Assembly: GCA_902781505.1 (NCBI GenBank)
Contig: CACZJL010000011.1
Coordinates: 1 to 57,798 of the forward strand
DNA from: an uncultured Lachnospiraceae bacterium
Lineage (GTDB): Bacteria > Bacillota > Clostridia > Lachnospirales > Lachnospiraceae
Direction of reading: 5' to 3'
DNA: 57,798 bases
The position numbers were made by a program, and so were the translations under genes. Below the pieces are notes generated by a model. That model worked only from the letters and a program-made list of their open reading frames with translations. It was not told the origin of the DNA and did not search any database. Shown here piece after piece: positions 49,761 to 57,798 of the stretch (the stretch's first letter is position 1; each line of letters opens with the position of its first letter).

Positions 49761-51722
49761 ATGGCGAAAAAAGCAGCAAAGAAAACAACATCAAAGAAGA
49801 TGCAGGCCGTGGAGAAGAAGCCGCAGGCCGCAGCGCCGAAGGTGGATCCTTTCATTACAGAGTTTGATGCGTACCTGTTCGGACAGGGCACGCACTATGA
49901 AATCTATAATAAGATGGGTGCACACCCTTGCGTAAAAGACGGTAAGGAAGGCGTGTACTTTGCCGTGTGGGCACCGACAGCGAAAGAAGTCTACATCGTG
50001 GGTGACTTCAACGACTGGAAGGCCTATGGCTATGATATGAGCCTGGTCAACGACGGCGGCATCTATGAGAGATTCGTGCCGGGTGCGAAGGTGGGCCAAA
50101 ACTACAAGTTCCTCATCATTGCAGCAGATGGCAGGGCGCTTTATAAGGCCGACCCATACGCGAATGCAGCGCAGCTGCGCCCGGATAATGCATCCGTCAT
50201 CACCGATTTGAGTGGATTTGCCTGGGGCGATGAGAAGTGGGTCGAAGAAAAGAAAAAAGAAGACCACTTAAACGTTCCGGTCAACATCTACGAGTGCCAC
50301 TTGGGTTCCTGGAGAACCAAGGACGACGGCACCGAGTACGGCTTCATGAACTACCGCGAAATCGCGCCACAGCTTGCCGAATACGTGAATAAGTTAAACT
50401 ACACCCATGTCGAACTCATGGGCATTGCAGAATATCCATTTGACGGCTCCTGGGGCTATCAGGTAACCGGCTACTATGCACCAACCGCCAGATACGGCAC
50501 GCCGAAGGACTTCATGTACTTCGTCAATTACATGCACGAGCAGGGCATCGGCGTAATCTTAGACTGGGTGCCGGCGCATTTTCCAAAGGATGACTTCGGC
50601 CTCGCGAACTTCGACGGCTCCTGCGTTTACGAGTATGCGGACCCGAGAAAGGGCGAGCATCCGGACTGGGGCACAAAGGTGTTTGATTACAGCAAGAACG
50701 AGGTGATCAATTTCCTTGTGGCAAATGCCATGTTCTGGGTGGATCAGTACCATGTAGACGGGCTGCGTGTTGATGCGGTTGCGTCCATGCTGTACCTGGA
50801 TTACGGCAGAACAGAGGGCAACTGGATTCCAAATAAGTTTGGCGGAAACGGCAACTTAGAGGCAATCAGCTTTTTAAAGCATGTCAATTCCCAGTTAAAG
50901 GAGCGTTTTCCACAGGCAATCACGATTGCAGAGGAATCTACTGCATGGCCAAGAGTTACGGGAGACCCGAATAACGGCGAGTGCCTGGGCTTCACATTTA
51001 AGTGGAACATGGGCTGGATGCATGACTTCTTAGAGTACATGAAGCTCGATCCGTATTTTAGAAAGTTTAATCATAACAAGCTGACATTCTCTACAATGTA
51101 TGCATATTCCGAGAGGTTCTGTCTGGTTCTGTCACATGATGAGGTGGTTCACTTAAAGTGCTCCATGCTTGGCAAAATGCCTGGTGACAGAGATGATAAG
51201 TTCGCCAATCTGATGCTTGGATACGCGTATATGTGCGGTCATCCGGGCAAGAAGCTTCTGTTCATGGGCCAGGAATTCGGCCAGTGGAACGAGTGGAGCG
51301 AGGCGCATCAGCTTGACTGGTATTTATGCGAAGACGAATGCCACCGGAACCTGCGCGACTGGGTCGGCAAGTTAAATGGCCTGTACAAGAGTTATCCGGC
51401 GCTTTACGAAACCGATTTCACACCGGAAGGCTTCCAGTGGATCAACGCAGATGACAAGGACAACTCCGTCTATCGTTGGGTTCGTAAGTCAAAGGACGGC
51501 AAGAAGAACCTTCTCTTCGTCTTAAACTTCACTCCGGTGGAACGCAAGAACTTCCGCATCGGCGCGCCAATCAAGGGTGAATACAGACTCGTCCTTTCCA
51601 CAGACGAAACCATGACAAAGACCCTCAAGACCGACGATTGTTACTGCGACGGCTTTGGCGACTCTCTCATCATCGACCTCCCGAAGTACGGCGTTGCAAT
51701 TTATGAGTACGGTTACATTTAA
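49761..51722 (+). CDS. glgB: 1,4-alpha-glucan branching enzyme
   Basis: GlgB introduces alpha-1,6 branches into glycogen. The 653-residue protein has a CBM48-like N-terminal domain (about 60-150, YFAVWAPTAKEVYIVGDFNDW), the GH13 catalytic barrel with GLRVDAVASM (nucleophile Asp338), IAEESTAWP (acid/base Glu391) and LSHDEVVH, and a C-terminal beta domain. The first 30 residues are an unusual Lys/Ala-rich basic extension resembling histone H1 tails. No other glg gene is in the window. GGGGG precedes the start. Confidence 0.96.
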   Translation: MAKKAAKKTTSKKMQAVEKKPQAAAPKVDPFITEFDAYLFGQGTHYEIYNKMGAHPCVKDGKEGVYFAVWAPTAKEVYIVGDFNDWKAYGYDMSLVNDGGIYERFVPGAKVGQNYKFLIIAADGRALYKADPYANAAQLRPDNASVITDLSGFAWGDEKWVEEKKKEDHLNVPVNIYECHLGSWRTKDDGTEYGFMNYREIAPQLAEYVNKLNYTHVELMGIAEYPFDGSWGYQVTGYYAPTARYGTPKDFMYFVNYMHEQGIGVILDWVPAHFPKDDFGLANFDGSCVYEYADPRKGEHPDWGTKVFDYSKNEVINFLVANAMFWVDQYHVDGLRVDAVASMLYLDYGRTEGNWIPNKFGGNGNLEAISFLKHVNSQLKERFPQAITIAEESTAWPRVTGDPNNGECLGFTFKWNMGWMHDFLEYMKLDPYFRKFNHNKLTFSTMYAYSERFCLVLSHDEVVHLKCSMLGKMPGDRDDKFANLMLGYAYMCGHPGKKLLFMGQEFGQWNEWSEAHQLDWYLCEDECHRNLRDWVGKLNGLYKSYPALYETDFTPEGFQWINADDKDNSVYRWVRKSKDGKKNLLFVLNFTPVERKNFRIGAPIKGEYRLVLSTDETMTKTLKTDDCYCDGFGDSLIIDLPKYGVAIYEYGYI

Positions 51723-51738
51723 ACAGACTTGATCTTCA

Positions 51739-51770
51739 CCCCGCCGGCAGAAATGCCGGCGGGGCTTTTC
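51739..51770 (+). terminator. Terminator after glgB
   Basis: CCCCGCCGGCA (51739-51749) pairs perfectly with TGCCGGCGGGG (51754-51764) around a GAAA loop, then CTTTTCTTT. Confidence 0.92.
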
Positions 51771-51856
51771 TTTCATCAGCAGTTGTTGCATATTTACAGG
51801 TGTCATAGCACATTACGGGGGTAAAAGAGAGAAAACCACAGAAAAAATTCGTTGAA

Positions 51857-51886
51857 GTATCATTTATGAAACACAAAAAGTGATAC
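51857..51886. other. Inverted repeat upstream of the tracrRNA
   Basis: GTATCA and TGATAC, 18 bases apart, mark an A+T-rich stretch. The 51773-52028 interval holds no gene I can support. Confidence 0.3.
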
Positions 51887-52028
51887 ATTGCTATTAAAAT
51901 AAATGGATTACTAATAAGTGGAAAAGGTGGGAATGGTCAGTAATGAGATATGAGCAATAAGCCTAAATTAGTTTCTATAAATCTAGCAAATTTTAAAATA
52001 TGGGGTAGAAATAAAATTACAAATGTGA

Positions 52029-52034
52029 TATAAA
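52029..52034 (+). promoter_or_regulatory. -10 box of the tracrRNA promoter
   Basis: TATAAA; TAGAAA 17 bases upstream is a weak -35. Initiation near 52041 would start the transcript exactly at the anti-repeat. Confidence 0.5.
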
Positions 52035-52040
52035 TATGTA

Positions 52041-52136
52041 TATCATATTATACCAATTGATATTAGGTTACTACAGTAAGGTAGTACACCTAAGAGCTCT
52101 AGCCCCATTCCTTGGAATGGGGCTATCTTTATTTTT
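52041..52136 (+). ncRNA. tracrRNA
   Basis: Bases 52042-52077 match the plus-strand CRISPR repeat at 30 of 36 positions, so this transcript is complementary to crRNA made from the minus strand. The two central mismatches would form the usual bulge in the repeat:anti-repeat duplex. After the anti-repeat come a short hairpin ACTAC/GTAGT around AGTAAG (nexus-like), a linker, and a terminator stem TAGCCCCATTC/GAATGGGGCTA with a CTTG tetraloop (52100-52125), then TCTTTATTTTT. The cas9 ribosome binding site follows directly. Length is about 96 nt. Confidence 0.9.
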
Positions 52137-52146
52137 AGGAGGAAAT

Positions 52147-55100
52147 ATGCAAGAGATTAACTATCGAATTGGTTTGGATATCGGAATTGCTTCTGTGGGG
52201 TGGGCGGCATTATTAAATGATGAACACAATGAACCTGTTCATATTCTTGACATGGGGGTTCGGGTATTTGACAAAGCAGAAAATCCGAAAGATGGCTCTG
52301 CACTTGCTGTGCCAAGGCGTAATAACAGAACGGCAAGAAGAAGGCAAAGACGAAAAAAACTAAGAGTTGCTACTGTAAAGAAAATATGTGAAGACAATGG
52401 TCTCATTCAGATTCAGGAGTTCGATAAAAAACTGGCAACAGGTTGTTGTCCGGATGTATATGAGTTAAGAGTTAGGGCGTTAGATGAAAGAATAAGTGGT
52501 GAAAATTTAGCGCAAATCCTGTTGTATTTAGCGAAGCATCGTGGATTTAGATCAACCAGAAAATTTGAATCAAACAATGAAGAAAATGGTAAGGTATTAT
52601 CTGCAACTGAGGCTAATCGCAAAATTCTTAAAGAAGGCGGCTATAGGACAGTAGGTGAAATGCTGTTTAAAGATGATGCATTTAGGTCATATACGTCTTT
52701 TTCTAATAAAGAATACGTATTAACCACAAGAAATAAAGCTGATAATTATTTACATTCTATTGACAGAGCTTCACTGGTTGAAGAAGTTATTAAGATATTT
52801 GAAGCACAACGTAATTATGGGAATCCATTTGTGACAGAACAGTTCGAGAAAGAGTATCTCCAAATTATGCAAAATCAGAGATCATTTGATTTAGGACCGG
52901 GTCTGCAAGCTAATGGAGTTAAAAGTCCGTATGCAATCAATGGATTTCAAGATAAAGTTGGAAGGTGTACTTTTGAAAAGAATGAATATCGTGCCCCGAA
53001 GGCAAGCTATTCAGCAGAGTGTTTTTCGTTATTAGAAAAAATATCTCATTTGAAGATTAACGATATAAATGGCGATTATCGTATTCTGACATCAGAACAG
53101 AGAAATAATATATTTGAGTTAGCCCATAAACAGAAAGACATTAAATACTCGACTTTGAGGAAACTTTTAGGCTTATCAGAGACGGAACGTTTTAATATGG
53201 TGTCTTACAATGAAAAATTAAAACAGGGTGAGCACAATAAGAGTATAGAGAAAACAGAACGATCAAAATTTTATGAGATGAAAAACTTTCATGAGTTTTG
53301 TAAGGCGTTAAATTTAGAAGAGACAATACCGGATGAGACAACAATTGATTTGTTAGACAAAATATCAGAGATAATAACCGGATTTAAAAATGATGACAGT
53401 AGGATTTTAGAGCTCACTAAATTAGGTATATCGGAACAGCATATTTCTGAATTGCTTAAGTTGTCACCGTCTAAATATATGCATTTATCTATTGTTGCAA
53501 TGAAGAAAATTATACCGGGATTAAAAGATGGGTTGACATATGATAAGGCATGCGAAGCGGCTGGATATGATTTTCGCAGAGATTCGAATAGAGAAAGAAC
53601 GAAATTATTAAAGGGAAATGTGGTTCAAGAAGTACTCAATGATATTACTAATCCAGTGGTAAAGCGTGGTGTTTCACAGTCAATCAAAGTGATAAATGCG
53701 ATTATTTTGAAGTATGGAAGTCCTCAGGCTATCAACATTGAATTAGCACGTGACATGGCTAAAAACTATAAAGACCGTTCTGCTGATGAAAAGAGAATGC
53801 TTAAGAGAGCAGATGAAAATTCAAAAATCAAGGAAGAGATTATTGAATTAGGTTTTGCTAATCCTACAGGGAAAGACATTGTTAAGTACCGATTGTGGAA
53901 GGAACAGCAGGAATTGTGCTTATACACAGGAAAGAGGATTGGAATCTCTGATTTATTTGGTAATTCTTCAACGGTTGATGTTGATCATATTATTCCTTAT
54001 AGTAAAAGTTTTGATGATAGCTATCATAATAAGGTCCTGGTATACGCAGGTGCCAATAGAGAAAAGGGAAACAGAACTCCTTTTGAGTATTTAGGGAATA
54101 CTGATAAATGGAATGATTTTGTTATTCGCACAAATCTATACATTACAGATTATAAGAAAAAACAGAGACTTTTTAAAGAACATTTTACAAAGGAGGAAGC
54201 TTCAGAATTTAAAGAAAGAAATCTGAATGATACAAGATATATAACTAAAACGGTTTATAATTTGATTCGGCAGAATTTATCATTCAAAAACAAAGCAACG
54301 GTAGTTTGTGTGAATGGTTCTATAACTTCATATTTACGAAAAAGATGGGCGCTGCCGGTGAAGGATAGAACAACAGATTTGCATCATTCGGTAGATGCAG
54401 TCGTGATTGCGTGTGTAACACCTGGAATAGTTCATAAAATAACAAAATATACACAGGCGCGAGAAATTGCTAAAAGTAAAGGTTTGGTGATGATAGACGA
54501 AGAAACAGGCGAAGTATTCGATCCAAAGGAATATACCAACAATGAGTGGGATGCAATGTTTGGTGTGAAGCCACCTCTTCCTTGGTCTGCGTTTAAGGAT
54601 GAAATTATAATTAGAACAGGTAAAAAGCCATTAGAATTCATCCTTGCAAGTAGGAAAGTTAACTGTGAATTAAACTATCCTGAATGGATGATGAATGAAA
54701 ACGTTATTAAAGAGATATTTGTGTCTAGAATGCCTCGTCATAAAAACACTGGATCAGTTCACGACGCTACAATAAGAAGTCCTAAGATCTTTGATGAAGG
54801 CTATGTAATATCTAAGGTGCCATTATCAAAACTAAAACTTAAGGCAGGTGAGATAGAGAATTATTACAATCCTGAAAGTGATTTATTATTATATAACGCA
54901 TTAAAAGAACGTTTGATTAAATATGAAAATGATTCTGAGAAAGCTTTTGCAGAACCAATGTATAAACCTAAGTCTGATGGCTCTCGTGGACCATTGGTTA
55001 AGAGGGTTAAAGTCGTTAGTAAGATGACATTAGGAGTACCTGCGGCTTCAGGCATTGCAGCAAATGGAGACATGATTAGAATTGATATTTTCTGCGAAAA

Positions 55101-55500
55101 TGGAAAGTATTATATGGTTCCGATATACGTTGCAGACACGGTTAAGAAAGAGCTACCTAATAGAGCCGTTGTTGCCAATAAACCTCTGACGCAGTGGAAG
55201 GTCATGAATGAGAGTGATTTCGTCTTTTCACTATACCCAAATGATTTGATAATGGTCGCGAAAAAAGGTGGAATAAAGGTCACAAATAATCAGGGACAGA
55301 AAGAAGAAAAAACAGATAAGATTTTTGTGTATTATAACTTTGCGGATATTGCAACAGGATCTATAAAATTTTCGTCTGATGATAATGAGTATAGCGGGAG
55401 ACTTGGAATTCAAAGCCTGCAATGCTTTAAAAAATATACAGTTGATGTGCTTGGAAATATACAGTTGGTAAATAAAGAAAGGAGATGTGACTTTCGATAA
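52147..55500 (+). CDS. cas9: CRISPR-associated endonuclease Cas9 (type II-C)
   Basis: The 1117-residue Cas9 is compact, as in II-C systems. RuvC-I has GLDIGIASVGWA (Asp11), the Arg-rich bridge helix is at about 56-75, RuvC-II has NIELARDM (Glu532), HNH has VDVDHIIPYSKSFDDSYHNKV (His614), and RuvC-III has LHHSVDAVVIA (His747, Asp750). All catalytic residues are present, so nuclease activity is expected. The start is ATG 52147, with AGGAGG at 52137-52142; a frame extension back to 52036 would run through the tracrRNA. Codons are A+T-rich relative to glgB. cas1 overlaps its stop. Confidence 0.97.
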   Translation: MQEINYRIGLDIGIASVGWAALLNDEHNEPVHILDMGVRVFDKAENPKDGSALAVPRRNNRTARRRQRRKKLRVATVKKICEDNGLIQIQEFDKKLATGCCPDVYELRVRALDERISGENLAQILLYLAKHRGFRSTRKFESNNEENGKVLSATEANRKILKEGGYRTVGEMLFKDDAFRSYTSFSNKEYVLTTRNKADNYLHSIDRASLVEEVIKIFEAQRNYGNPFVTEQFEKEYLQIMQNQRSFDLGPGLQANGVKSPYAINGFQDKVGRCTFEKNEYRAPKASYSAECFSLLEKISHLKINDINGDYRILTSEQRNNIFELAHKQKDIKYSTLRKLLGLSETERFNMVSYNEKLKQGEHNKSIEKTERSKFYEMKNFHEFCKALNLEETIPDETTIDLLDKISEIITGFKNDDSRILELTKLGISEQHISELLKLSPSKYMHLSIVAMKKIIPGLKDGLTYDKACEAAGYDFRRDSNRERTKLLKGNVVQEVLNDITNPVVKRGVSQSIKVINAIILKYGSPQAINIELARDMAKNYKDRSADEKRMLKRADENSKIKEEIIELGFANPTGKDIVKYRLWKEQQELCLYTGKRIGISDLFGNSSTVDVDHIIPYSKSFDDSYHNKVLVYAGANREKGNRTPFEYLGNTDKWNDFVIRTNLYITDYKKKQRLFKEHFTKEEASEFKERNLNDTRYITKTVYNLIRQNLSFKNKATVVCVNGSITSYLRKRWALPVKDRTTDLHHSVDAVVIACVTPGIVHKITKYTQAREIAKSKGLVMIDEETGEVFDPKEYTNNEWDAMFGVKPPLPWSAFKDEIIIRTGKKPLEFILASRKVNCELNYPEWMMNENVIKEIFVSRMPRHKNTGSVHDATIRSPKIFDEGYVISKVPLSKLKLKAGEIENYYNPESDLLLYNALKERLIKYENDSEKAFAEPMYKPKSDGSRGPLVKRVKVVSKMTLGVPAASGIAANGDMIRIDIFCENGKYYMVPIYVADTVKKELPNRAVVANKPLTQWKVMNESDFVFSLYPNDLIMVAKKGGIKVTNNQGQKEEKTDKIFVYYNFADIATGSIKFSSDDNEYSGRLGIQSLQCFKKYTVDVLGNIQLVNKERRCDFR

Positions 55501-56396
55501 TGGGGTATCGAAATATCAAAATAGATTCAAATGCTGTGCTTTGTATAAAAAATGCTCAGTTGTTAATAGGTGATTTTTCTGTTCCACTTGAAGATATTAA
55601 CTGTTTGCTAATTGAGAATGAGAATGTAAAACTATCAAGCTATTTGATTCAAAAATGCGCTGATTATGGCATCCCAATATACTGTTGCAATGAAAAACAT
55701 CTTCCTAATTGCGTTCTTGTTCCTTTTGAGAAAAATTCGCGTCATTTGAGTATATTGAGATTGCAGATAGATGCTTCTAAACCTTTGAATAAGCGGATAT
55801 GGCAATCAATTATCAAAAGAAAAATCAAAAACCAGGCGTGTTGTCTAAAATGGAACAATTTGGATGAATATGAACAGTTAGAAAAAATGGGTGATTCTGT
55901 ACAATCTGGGGATAAAAGCTATGTAGAGGCAAAAGCTGCAGCTTATTATTTTCGTGTTCTTTTTGGAAGTGGATATTCCAGAAGAGAGGAAACGGTAGTT
56001 AACGCCGCTATGAATTATGCTTATGCGATTGTACGAGGAGTTATAGCACGAACGTTAGTGATACACGGGTTAGAACCATCATTAGGAATAAATCATTGTA
56101 GCGTACAGAATAATTTTAATCTTGTCGATGATTTTTTAGAACCGTTTCGTCCAATGGTGGATATGGTTATCATGGAAAATATTGAAAGCATTAGGAGTGC
56201 GGAATCTCTTACATCGGAGCATAAAAGAACCTTGTTAAGTGTTCTAACTTTAGATATGTTAATTGATGGAAGGAAAGAAATCATTAATAACTGCATCGAT
56301 ATAATGGTTGAGAGCTATATAAGATCATTAAGAAAAGGGGAAATGGTATTGTTAACTCCTCAGATTATAGGTGTTAGCAGACATAATTATGAGTGA
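55500..56396 (+). CDS. cas1: CRISPR integrase Cas1
   Basis: This 298-residue protein is the catalytic integrase of spacer acquisition. Metal ligands are visible: Glu143 in YVEAKAAAYYF, His199 in GINHCSVQNN and the acidic VDDFLEPFRP at about 209-218. An N-terminal beta domain and a C-terminal helical domain are of normal length. The start codon overlaps the cas9 stop (TAATG), with AAAGGAG upstream, so translation is coupled. Confidence 0.96.
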   Translation: MGYRNIKIDSNAVLCIKNAQLLIGDFSVPLEDINCLLIENENVKLSSYLIQKCADYGIPIYCCNEKHLPNCVLVPFEKNSRHLSILRLQIDASKPLNKRIWQSIIKRKIKNQACCLKWNNLDEYEQLEKMGDSVQSGDKSYVEAKAAAYYFRVLFGSGYSRREETVVNAAMNYAYAIVRGVIARTLVIHGLEPSLGINHCSVQNNFNLVDDFLEPFRPMVDMVIMENIESIRSAESLTSEHKRTLLSVLTLDMLIDGRKEIINNCIDIMVESYIRSLRKGEMVLLTPQIIGVSRHNYE

Positions 56397-56709
56397 ATTT
56401 ATGCGAATTTTATTATTTTTCGACCTTCCAACAAAAGAAAGTGATGAAAGAAAAGCTGCGTCTAAGTTTCGCAAATTCCTTAAAGATGATGGATATCATA
56501 TGATGCAATGGTCGGTATATTCAAGAATATGTAATGGAACAGATGCTGTTTTTATGCATGAAAGTAGAGTGAAGAGGAATTTGCCACCAAAAGGTTCTGT
56601 AAGAATACTGATTTTAACAGAGAAGCAATTTGAATCGATGAGAATAATGCTTGGAGAGCGAACGGTTGATGATACGTGTAAGTCAACTGAATTAGTTGAT
56701 GTTTTTTGA
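56389..56709 (+). CDS. cas2: CRISPR adaptation protein Cas2
   Basis: The 106-residue ferredoxin-like protein forms the scaffold dimer of the Cas1-Cas2 integrase. MRILLFFDLPT carries the conserved N-terminal Asp, followed by YHMMQWSVYSRIC and PPKGSVRILILTEKQF. The start overlaps the cas1 stop (ATGAGTGA at 56389); ATG 56401, which would give the more usual MRILL start, is an alternative. No csn2 or cas4 follows, which defines the system as type II-C. Confidence 0.95.
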   Translation: MSEFMRILLFFDLPTKESDERKAASKFRKFLKDDGYHMMQWSVYSRICNGTDAVFMHESRVKRNLPPKGSVRILILTEKQFESMRIMLGERTVDDTCKSTELVDVF

Positions 56710-56765
56710 AAAAAACGATTTTTTGACATATAAGAGTGATCGAATTGTCATGTTTTAAAAAAGGA

Positions 56766-56802
56766 AAAAGGCCAGAAGACCATTAGTCTTCTGGCTTTTC
56801 TT
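56766..56802. terminator. Bidirectional terminator between cas2 and the array
   Basis: GCCAGAAGAC (56771-56780) pairs perfectly with GTCTTCTGGC (56786-56795), with T-runs on both strands. It ends the cas operon and the convergent crRNA precursor, and leaves no room for a plus-strand array promoter. Confidence 0.92.
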
Positions 56803-56809
56803 ATTCCCT

Positions 56810-57699
56810 ATCATATCATACCAATAAATATTAGGGAACTACAGCGAAAATGCGTTAGCCATCATTACGGAGTTGATCATATCATACCAATAAATATTAG
56901 GGAACTACAGCTGACTTCATCAGATATGCATGTTTCCGTATATCATATCATACCAATAAATATTAGGGAACTACAGCAAAGTTCATTCTACGAATATCAT
57001 TCTTCATATCATATCATACCAATAAATATTAGGGAACTACAGCTGAAAACCATGCAGTAAAATCTACGTAATCATCATATCATACCAATAAATATTAGGG
57101 AACTACAGCCGGGATATTCTCGATTCCCCCATTAATGTATCATATCATACCAATAAATATTAGGGAACTACAGCCGTGTATGTCTTAAGAGTGCCGTCAT
57201 TTAAATCATATCATACCAATAAATATTAGGGAACTACAGCTCGTTATGCAAACTTGGAAAAAGTTTAAATATCATATCATACCAATAAATATTAGGGAAC
57301 TACAGCTCAAACGCAAAATACATGTCGGAATCGTAAATCATATCATACCAATAAATATTAGGGAACTACAGCTAATATCGCGTTTAATATTTTAGAGAAT
57401 GGATCATATCATACCAATAAATATTAGGGAACTACAGCCCACGATCGCGGTACAACTTCCCGATATTAATCATATCATACCAATAAATATTAGGGAACTA
57501 CAGCGCAGTCAGCTTATTTAATTCAAGATATGGTATCATATCATACCAATAAATATTAGGGAACTACAGCCGATTCAGCGAGAACCTTTGTAGCCTTATC
57601 ATCATATCATACCAATAAATATTAGGGAACTACAGCACGTAAATGTAAATAGTGTGCCTACAGTTTATCATATCATACCAATAAATATTAGGGAACTAC
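56810..57699 (-). CRISPR. Type II-C CRISPR array, 14 repeats and 13 spacers, transcribed on the minus strand
   Basis: The 36-bp repeats start at 56810, 56876, 56942, 57008, 57074, 57139, 57205, 57271, 57337, 57403, 57469, 57535, 57601 and 57667. Spacers are 30 bp except the fifth (29 bp). In crRNA sense the repeat begins GCTGTAGTTCCC and ends GGTATGATATGAT, a form common in type II. The first 13 repeats appear identical. The last (57667-57699) retains 33 of 36 bases and is cut where an IS-like sequence begins. Minus-strand transcription is supported by the tracrRNA sense and the terminator placement. Confidence 0.97.
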
Positions 57700-57798
57700 T
57701 ATGATTGTCAATTTGAAACTGAGCCACGCGCTGATTTGATTTTGAGCCACCTAACGCTAGCTTGAAAGTGAGCCACCCTTTTTGCGGCCTTTCTTTGT
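57700..57798. mobile_element. Terminus of a probable IS21-family insertion sequence
   Basis: Three related 16-bp direct repeats, TTTGAAACTGAGCCAC (57712-57727), TTTGATTTTGAGCCAC (57735-57750) and CTTGAAAGTGAGCCAC (57761-57776), are the kind of multiple terminal repeats seen at IS21-family ends, where the transposase binds. The element begins at or within a few bases of 57700, replaces the last 3 bases of the repeat, and continues out of the window. No istA or istB sequence is visible, so the family call is from the end alone. Confidence 0.65.

Noticed and set aside
52036..52146. N-terminal extension of Cas9 from ATG 52036
   Set aside because: It would be translated through the tracrRNA anti-repeat and terminator. 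AGGAGG at 52137 and the conserved MQEINYRIGLDIG start support 52147.
56710..56810. Array transcribed on the plus strand from a leader beside cas2
   Set aside because: A strong bidirectional terminator ends about 10 bases before the first repeat, and the tracrRNA with its U-tract reads on the plus strand, so complementary crRNA must come from the minus strand.

Overview
The window looks like a chromosomal segment of an anaerobic Clostridia bacterium, most likely Lachnospiraceae. The basis is the gene order parA-parB-DUF4446-serS beside parS sites, DUF3881, a Rex-controlled adhE, ferredoxin and thioredoxin redox genes, several sodium:neurotransmitter symporters, AGGAGG-type ribosome binding sites and mixed-orientation operons. 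The family is an inference from gene content; no rRNA is present to confirm it.

Layout. 0.2-5.9 kb: an unrecognised coiled-coil gene, three parS sites, parA, parB, a DUF4446 membrane protein, serS and two tandem CxxC paralogues. This is an origin-proximal segregation locus. 6.0-12.0 kb: an APH-like kinase and adhE on the minus strand behind a Rex operator, a DUF3881 gene, and a first NSS symporter. 12.0-15.9 kb: a complex intergenic region, then uxaC-uxaB behind a strong promoter with a cre-like site, and tRNA-Arg(CCU). 16-20 kb: a two-gene c-di-GMP operon (EAL, then GGDEF) and a small MITE-like element. 20-23.2 kb (minus): DUF1275, serine acetyltransferase and AI-2E-family transporter genes. 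23.4-23.6 kb: a candidate small RNA with C-rich loops, its own promoter and its own terminator. 23.7-27.7 kb: a Y-family polymerase plus YolD-like partner, an HD-GYP protein, a small membrane protein and an isolated hypA. 27.8-31.4 kb: thiol and redox genes (ohrR, trxA, trxB, ferredoxin, Crp/Fnr regulator) with recognisable operators. 31.5-42.9 kb: two more NSS symporters, a LysR regulator, a MarR-controlled heterodimeric ABC exporter with three operators spaced 19 bp, a PlsY-family protein and a MATE exporter. 43-51.8 kb: GH3 glucosidase, LCP protein, mscL, DEDDh exonuclease, MraY-like transferase and glgB.

51.8-57.8 kb: a complete type II-C CRISPR-Cas locus, A+T-richer than what precedes it: tracrRNA, cas9, cas1, cas2, a bidirectional terminator, and 14 repeats with 13 spacers. 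The tracrRNA reads on the plus strand directly into cas9, and its terminator U-tract abuts the cas9 ribosome binding site. The array reads on the minus strand toward cas2. Each repeat ends, in crRNA sense, in overlapping extended -10 boxes, so every spacer may carry its own promoter, as described for Neisseria type II-C. The upstream end of the array is cut by what looks like the terminus of an IS21-family element, within 3 nt of the leader-repeat junction.

The best leads are the tracrRNA-terminator-cas9 arrangement, the repeat-embedded promoters, the IS junction at the array leader, the C-rich small RNA at 23.44-23.57 kb, the 19-bp-phased MarR operators, and the 3'-end duplication of the ferredoxin gene.
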